Shown here one piece after another: positions 58,975-64,000 of a stretch of DNA of 64,000 nucleotides; positions within the stretch are counted from its first letter, which is position 1; every line of letters begins with the position of its first letter. Origin of the DNA: Deltaproteobacteria bacterium (lineage in GTDB: Bacteria > JADJOY01); the NCBI GenBank assembly GCA_016713535.1, contig JADJOY010000030.1:76602-140601 (forward strand), read 5' to 3'. The notes below the pieces were generated by a model, which was not told the origin of the DNA, did not search any database, and saw only the letters and a program-made list of their open reading frames with translations. A program made the translations under genes and the position numbers.

Positions 58975-59360
58975 GTGTTCCTCCTCGATACCTGCGCGCT
59001 GTTGTGGCTCGCGTCGGGCGATCGCGCGCTCTCGAAGGCGGCCCGGGAAGCGATCGGGGCGCCCAACGCGCCGCTTTCGTGTCGGCGATCTCGGCCTTCG
59101 AGATCGGCATCAAGGAGCGACGCGGCGCGCTCGCGCTACCGCTCGCGGCCGATCGCTGGTACGTCCGCGCGCTCGCTCACCACGGGGTGGAAGAGATCGC
59201 GGTCGACAGCGCCATCGCTCTGCGTTCCACCCGGTTGCCGCCCCTCCATGCGGATCCGTGTGATCGAATCATCGTCGCCACGGCGCTGCGCGATCACCTC
59301 GCAGTCCTGACACCCGATGCGCTGATCCGCCGCTACCCGGGCGTCACCACGCTGTGGTGA
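58975..59360 (+). CDS. PIN-domain (VapC-type) toxin, one frameshift
   Basis: An RNase toxin. Reconstructed: MFLLDTCALLWLASGDRALS with the first catalytic Asp, a shift near 59068-59074 (one base lost after CCCAACGCG), AFVSAISAFEIGIKERRGAL with the Glu, and PCDRIIVATALRDHLAVLTP with the second Asp. As sequenced it would be truncated. Its GTG at 58975 is the only start in place. Confidence 0.9.
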
Positions 59361-60310
59361 GCCTCAGCCGATCGCCGGCACTGCTTGCCGACCGCCTCAT
59401 CGGCTGCCTCGTGGGCGGCGCGATCGGTGATGCGTGGGGCTTCCCGCACGAAGGCTCGGCCATCCCGGCCGCGGTCGGTCCGTATCCGGTTGGTCCGTTC
59501 TCGGACGAGACCCAACTCGTCATGGCCACCTGCGACGCGATCATTCGAAGCGGGCGCGTGGATCCGGCAGAGATCGCGGACCGCATGGTCCTCCGCTTCG
59601 GGCGTCACGCGATCCCCGGGCTCGGCGCGAGCACGCTCCAGGCCCTGCGCAACCTCGAGGCCGGAGCCCACTGGGCGCTGGCGGGCGCGCGCGGCGACCG
59701 TGCGGCGGGGAACGGCCCGGCGACGCGGATCGCGCCGCTCGCGTACCTCCTCGATCCCGAGGTGCGGGCCGATCGGGATCGGATCCGCGACGTGTGCCGG
59801 ATCACGCACCACCACGAGCAGGCGTACGCGGGCGCCCTCGCGATGATCCTCGCGATCCGCTGGGCTGCCTCGGTCGAGGCCCACGCCGCGGAGCCGCTCG
59901 TTCGGCACGTGGCGGACCGCCTCCCCGACTGCGCGGTGCGGGACCGTTTGCACGAGCTCGAGCCCCTCGATCCTCTGCTTCCACCCCGTGAGGTCGCGGC
60001 GCGTTTCGGCGCCAGCGGGCACGTCGCAGAGTCGGTGCCGCTCGCCCTCTTCAGTGCGCAGGGCGCCCACGAGCGGCCGTTCGCCGAGGTGGTCCGGGCC
60101 GCGATCGAGGCCGGTGGCGACGCCGACAGCATCGGCTCGATGGTCGGCCAGATCGCCGGCGCGGCGGTGGGCATCCAGTCGATTCCGGCCCGGCTGCGGG
60201 ACCGAATCCCCGACATCGCCAGGGTGCACGACTTTGCCGTGGCGCTCGCTCGGGTAGCGCAGGGCGACCCCGGGATCCCGCCCGATCCCCCGGTCCCCGG
60301 ACACCCGTGA
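59357..60310 (+). CDS. ADP-ribosylglycohydrolase family protein
   Basis: Removes ADP-ribose from proteins or nucleic acids. Motifs: LIGCLVGGAIGDAWGFPHEG, FSDETQLVMATCDAI (metal Ser/Asp/Glu) and IEAGGDADSIGSMVGQIAGA (metal Asp). Length 317 fits. GTG at 59357 overlaps the toxin stop. Confidence 0.93.
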   Translation: MSLSRSPALLADRLIGCLVGGAIGDAWGFPHEGSAIPAAVGPYPVGPFSDETQLVMATCDAIIRSGRVDPAEIADRMVLRFGRHAIPGLGASTLQALRNLEAGAHWALAGARGDRAAGNGPATRIAPLAYLLDPEVRADRDRIRDVCRITHHHEQAYAGALAMILAIRWAASVEAHAAEPLVRHVADRLPDCAVRDRLHELEPLDPLLPPREVAARFGASGHVAESVPLALFSAQGAHERPFAEVVRAAIEAGGDADSIGSMVGQIAGAAVGIQSIPARLRDRIPDIARVHDFAVALARVAQGDPGIPPDPPVPGHP

Positions 60311-60389
60311 CGCGGGGGCGTCAGCGGGCGCTAGACTCGACCGGACGAGCCGCGGCGACCCTCGCCGCGGCGTTCCCGGGAGATCGACC

Positions 60390-61022
60390 GTGTCCTGGCA
60401 CGTGTGGCTGCTGTTCGTGGTGACCGAGACGGCGCTGTGCTTCACGCCGGGGCCGGCGGTGCTCTTGGTGGTGTCGACGGCGATGAGCCACGGCTTCCGC
60501 CCCGGCGTGAAGTCGTCGCTCGGGATCCTGACCGCCAACGCGCTCTACTTCTTCCTCTCGGCGCTGGGCGTCGGCGCGGTGCTGGTCGCGTCGACGCGGC
60601 TCTTCCTGGCGCTCAAGTGGCTGGGCGCGGGCTACCTGATCTACCTCGGCGCGAAGATGCTGCTGTCGCGCGAGGCGGTGATGTTCCAGGCCGAGGACGA
60701 GGTGCGCCAGGCGCCCCGTCCGCCGCGCGGCGGGTTCTACCTGCGCGGGCTGGTGGTGCAGGGCGCGAGCCCCAAGGCGCTGATCTTCTTCACCGCGCTC
60801 CTGCCGCAGTTCATCGACGCACAGAGCGCGGTGGGCCTGCAGGTGGCGATCCTCGGCATCACCTCGGTGCTGATCGAGGTGTGCGTGTTGGTGCTCTACT
60901 CGGCGCTCGCGGTGCGCGCGCGCCGGCTCGCGGGGTCGCGCTACGCCGACCTCTTCGAGCGCCTCGGCGGCGGCTTCCTGATCGCCGCGGGTGCCAGGCT
61001 CGCGGCGCTGACGCGGCCCTGA
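60390..61022 (+). CDS. LysE/RhtB-family amino acid exporter
   Basis: A 210-residue membrane protein with six helices and the family start TETALCFTPGPAVLLVVSTA, YLIYLGAKMLL, QGASPKALIFFTALLPQFID. Exports amino acids or similar compounds; substrate not determined. GTG start. Confidence 0.9.
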   Translation: MSWHVWLLFVVTETALCFTPGPAVLLVVSTAMSHGFRPGVKSSLGILTANALYFFLSALGVGAVLVASTRLFLALKWLGAGYLIYLGAKMLLSREAVMFQAEDEVRQAPRPPRGGFYLRGLVVQGASPKALIFFTALLPQFIDAQSAVGLQVAILGITSVLIEVCVLVLYSALAVRARRLAGSRYADLFERLGGGFLIAAGARLAALTRP

Positions 61023-61045
61023 GCGGCGCCCGTCACCGCGGCGCT

Positions 61046-63071
61046 CTAGAGCCGCGCGGCGAGCAGCGTGCCCTGACGGATCGCGCGCTTGGCGTCGAGC
61101 TCGACGGCGACGTCGGCGCCGCCGATCACGTGGTAGCGCGGGTCGCTGGGTGTGCCGTCGGCGCCGGCCGGTAGCAGATCGCGCACCGACTCCTGCCCGG
61201 CGCACACGATCACGCTGTCGACCGGGATCGTCTGCGTCTCATCGTCGTAGCGGATGCGGAGCCCGGCGTCGTCGACGCGCAGGTACTCGACGCCCCCGAG
61301 CATGCGCACGCCTTCGCGAGCGAGGTCGAGCCGGTGCGCCCACCCGCTGGTCTTGCCGGGGCCGGCGCCCATCGAGCGCGTGGCGGGCTTGCGCTGGAGC
61401 AGCCAGATCTCGCGGCGCGGCGTGCGCGGCGCGGGCTCGCCGAGGCCGCCCTCTCGAGACACCGCGGGGTCGATCCCCCACGCCTTCTCGAAGTGCTCGG
61501 TGGTCTCGTTCGGGTCGTGGAGCAGGAACGCGCACACGTCGACGCCGATCCCGCCGGCGCCGATCACGGCCACCCGCCGTCCGACCGGCCGCCGCTCGCG
61601 CAGCACGTCCGTGTAGAGGAGCACCTTGGGGTGATCGAGGCCCTCGATCCGCGGCCGGCGCGGGACCACGCCGGTGGCGATCACGATCGCGTCGAAGCCG
61701 CCTTCGAGGTCGCGCGCGGTCGCCTTGGCGCCGAGCCTCACCTCGACGCCGGTGCGAGCGAGCCGGGTCTCGAAGTAGCGGATGGTCTCGCGGAACTCCT
61801 CCTTGCCGGGGACCGCCGCCGCCATCCGGAACTGGCCGCCGATCGCGGTGTCGGCCTCGAAGAGCGTGACCCGGTGGCCGCGCTCGGCGGCGGTGGTCGC
61901 GGCGGCGAGCCCGGCCATGCCCGCGCCCACCACCGCGATCTTGCGCGGCGTGCGGGCGGGCGCGATCACCAGCTCGGTCTCGTGGCACGCGCGCGGGTTC
62001 ACCAGGCACGAGCAGCGCTTGTAGACGAACGCGTGATCGAGGCACGCCTGGTTGCAGGCGATGCAGGTGTTGATCTCGTCGGCCCGGCCGGCCGCCGCCT
62101 TGGTCACGAACTCCGGGTCGGCGAGCAGCGGGCGCGCCATCGAGACGAGGTCGGCGTCGCCGCTCGCCACGATCTCCTCGGCGACCTCCGGGGTGTTGAT
62201 GCGGTTCGACGCGCACACCGGGATCGAGAGCTCGCGCTTGATGCGCGCGGTCACGCCGCGGAAGGCCGCGCGCGGCACCGACGTGACGATCGTGGGGACG
62301 CGCGCCTCGTGCCAGCCGATGCCGGTGTTGAGCAGGTTCACGCCCGCCGCCTCGAGCGCCTTGGCGGCGACGACGATCTCGTCCCAGGTGTTGCCGCCCT
62401 CGACGAGGTCGAGGAGCGAGAGCCGGTAGATCACCAGGAAGTCCCCGCCCGTGGCCGCGCGCACCGCCTTGACGATCTCGGCCGGCAGTCGCACGCGGTT
62501 CTCGATCGGCCCGCCCCACTCGTCGGTGCGGCGGTTCACGCGCCTGCACAGGAACTGGTTGAGCAGGTAGCCCTCGCTGCCCATGATCTCGACGCCGTCG
62601 TACCCGGCGTCGCGCGCGAGCGAGGCGCACCGCGCGTAGTCGGCGATGGTCGGAGCGGATCTGGCGCGCGGTCAGCGCCCGCGGCGTGAACGGGTTGATC
62701 GGCGACTTCACGCGCGACGCCGACACCTGGAACGGGTGGTAGCCGTAGCGCCCCGCGTGCAGGATCTGCATCGCGATGCGCCCGCCGGCCTCGTGGACGG
62801 CGCGGGTCACGCGCCGATGGCTGAGCACGTCGAGGCGGTTCCGCATCGAGCCCGCGCCGGGCAGCAGCCAGCCGCGCCGGTTCGGCGCGATGCCGCCGGT
62901 GATCGAGAGCGCGACACCGCCGCGCGCCCGCTCGGCGAAGTACGCGGCGAGCTTGGGGTGGTGGAAGAATCGGTCCTCGAGCCCGGTGTGCATCGAGCCC
63001 ATCACCACGCGGTTCGGAAGCCGGAGGGGGCCGACGTCGATGGGTGAGAGCAGGTGCGGGTAGGGCGACAT
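61046..63071 (-). CDS. 2,4-dienoyl-CoA reductase-like NADH:flavin oxidoreductase (one frameshift)
   Basis: An old-yellow-enzyme barrel (LPNRVVMGSMHTGLEDRFFH, MQILHAGRYGYHPF, GYDGVEIMGSEGYLLNQF), Fe-S ligands in CIACNQACLDHAF and CSCLVNPRAC, and two Rossmann motifs (IAVVGAGMAGLAAATTAAER, VAVIGAGGIGVDVC): the plan of FadH. One base is missing near 62645-62655, between RQIRS and TIADYARCASLARDAG. Start 63071 follows GAGGAGCG. Confidence 0.9.
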
Positions 63072-63159
63072 GGGAGGCGCTCCTCGAGAGCTCGCGACCG
63101 GCGCGATCTGAACGGTGTCGAGCTCGAGGCTAGCCCGATGTGCTCACGAATCCTCGTCG

Positions 63160-63500
63160 GTGCTCCGTCACCGACCCGCTGCTGGAGGGTCACGGGGCTT
63201 CGCCCCTGCTTCGTCGCCGACCCCAGGGTAGGGTTGGGGCGGCCGACGAAGCGGCCGCCCTCCAGCCGATCGTGCTCGAGATCGGTGGAGCGTCGGTGCT
63301 CCGTCGCCGACCTGCGGGCGGGCACGGGGCCCGCCCCTACGATGACGGTATCGCGCGCCGTTCGCCGCCAGCACGATCCCGGAGGGGCACGCGTCGCGTG
63401 CCCGGCGATACGAGGAATCGCCCGCATCGCCGATCGCACGGATCATGGTCAGTCGCGATCGGACTCGGGCGGCCGACGAAGCGGCCGCCCTCCAACGCCC
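63160..63500. repeat. Intergenic hairpin modules
   Basis: The stretch 63072-63502 has no supported gene. It holds two modules bounded by CTGGAGGG/CCCTCCAG ends, with GGCGGCCGACGAAGCGGCCG hairpins at 63237 and 63469, and a GGAGGGGCACGCGTCGCGTG hairpin near 63380. Confidence 0.7.
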
Positions 63501-63502
63501 CG

Positions 63503-64000
63503 CTACGTCTCGTCCCGGTCGAGCCACTTCTCCACGTGGGGCGGGCGGTGCGCGCGTAGGCGCGCCAGGAGCCGCGCCGCGTCGGTTTCCACGAGCAGCG
63601 CGTCGCGGTGCTGGGCGTGGAGCAGCTCGCTCGTGACGGCGCCGTCGAGGAGCTCGACGAGCGGCCGGTAGTAGCCCTCGACGTCGAGGATCCCGCACGG
63701 CTTGGCGTGGATGCCGAGCTGGCCCCAGGTGAGCGTCTCGAAGAGCTCCTCGAAGGTGCCGATCCCGCCGGGCAGCGCCACGAACGCATCCGAGAGCTCG
63801 TGCATGAGCTGCTTCCTCTCGTGCATCGAGTCGACGACGCGCAGCTCGCTCAGCCCGAAGTGGGCGACCTCGCGCTCGACGAGCGAGCGCGGGATCACGC
63901 CGATCACGCGCCCGCCCGCCTCGAGCACCGCGTCCGCGAGCACGCCCATCAGACCGACGTTGCCGCCGCCGTAGACCAGCTCCAGCCCGTCGGCGACGAG
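63503..64000 (-). CDS. LOG-family (TIGR00730) protein, 5' end outside window
   Basis: Members release active cytokinins from nucleotides or act on related nucleotide monophosphates. Visible: ELVYGGGNVGLMGVLADAVL at the window edge and the motif ALPGGIGTFEELFETLTWGQ (PGGxGTxxE). Stop at 63503. The gene continues beyond position 64000; the ATG at 63949 is internal. Confidence 0.9.
   Translation of the reverse strand, partial: LVADGLELVYGGGNVGLMGVLADAVLEAGGRVIGVIPRSLVEREVAHFGLSELRVVDSMHERKQLMHELSDAFVALPGGIGTFEELFETLTWGQLGIHAKPCGILDVEGYYRPLVELLDGAVTSELLHAQHRDALLVETDAARLLARLRAHRPPHVEKWLDRDET

Overview
The window is about 70% GC, gene-dense bacterial DNA with many GTGA/ATGA stop-start overlaps. 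It probably comes from a deltaproteobacterial-type lineage such as Myxococcota or Binatota. The hints are a large Ser/Thr-kinase/AAA-ATPase/TPR regulator, a Cys/TM/Arg-rich sorting-tail-like C-terminus, HMG-CoA synthase, a homologue of the sterol enzyme cycloeucalenol cycloisomerase, and many TPR proteins and lipoproteins. No rRNA, tRNA, phage module or CRISPR array was seen, so the placement is inference.

Layout. 0-5.2 kb: radical SAM enzyme, TVP38-type membrane protein, then on the minus strand HMG-CoA synthase, a CTP-synthase-like amidotransferase and the sterol-isomerase homologue. 5.5-12.4 kb: CBS protein, GH5 lipoprotein, an RlmD-RluA fusion interrupted by a short palindromic element, YihY protein, GlgC. 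12.5-14.35 kb: a ~383-bp tandem repeat array. 14.4-17.0 kb: fused radical SAM/DUF2344 protein. 17.3-21.4 kb: two near-identical 238-bp direct repeats enclosing a RhuM gene, a TPR gene and non-coding DNA. 21.6-24.8 kb: heavily frameshifted secreted protein, SUMF1-type lipoprotein and SDR genes. 24.9-36.4 kb: damaged VOC protein, MaoC hydratase plus CoA lyase, P-loop protein, GNAT, beta-propeller lipoprotein, TPR protein, GH92, FadL, Rieske protein. 36.6-44.1 kb: a tightly coupled isoprenoid-type cluster (prenyl synthase, two unknowns, CrtC/AttH-like lipocalin, SCP2-like protein, 1147-aa FAD enzyme). 44.2-54.2 kb: kinase regulator, GH39-like hydrolase, methylcrotonyl-CoA carboxylase genes. 54.4-64 kb: PilZ protein, small envelope and SRPBCC proteins, AroD, KptA, a Phd/PIN toxin-antitoxin pair, ADP-ribosylglycohydrolase, LysE exporter, FadH, LOG protein (cut by the window edge).

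How genes may work together. HMG-CoA synthase, the sterol-isomerase homologue, a prenyl diphosphate synthase, a phytoene-desaturase-like FAD enzyme, a CrtC-like protein and an SCP2-like carrier all point to isoprenoid or sterol chemistry. The methylcrotonyl-CoA carboxylase pair belongs to the leucine/isovalerate branch that also reaches HMG-CoA. MaoC plus CoA lyase looks like a hydratase/malyl-CoA-type lyase pair.

Two features colour the whole window. First, short GC-rich hairpin modules (recurrent CCCTCCAG/GGAGGG ends and a GTAGCGCGGGGGC hairpin) fill many intergenic spaces, form the tandem array, and in two places enter genes. Second, at least 15 otherwise intact genes carry small indels, often in homopolymers or GC runs, which suggests sequence error in a long-read or metagenome assembly more than true gene decay. 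Frameshifted genes are therefore annotated at full reconstructed extent.
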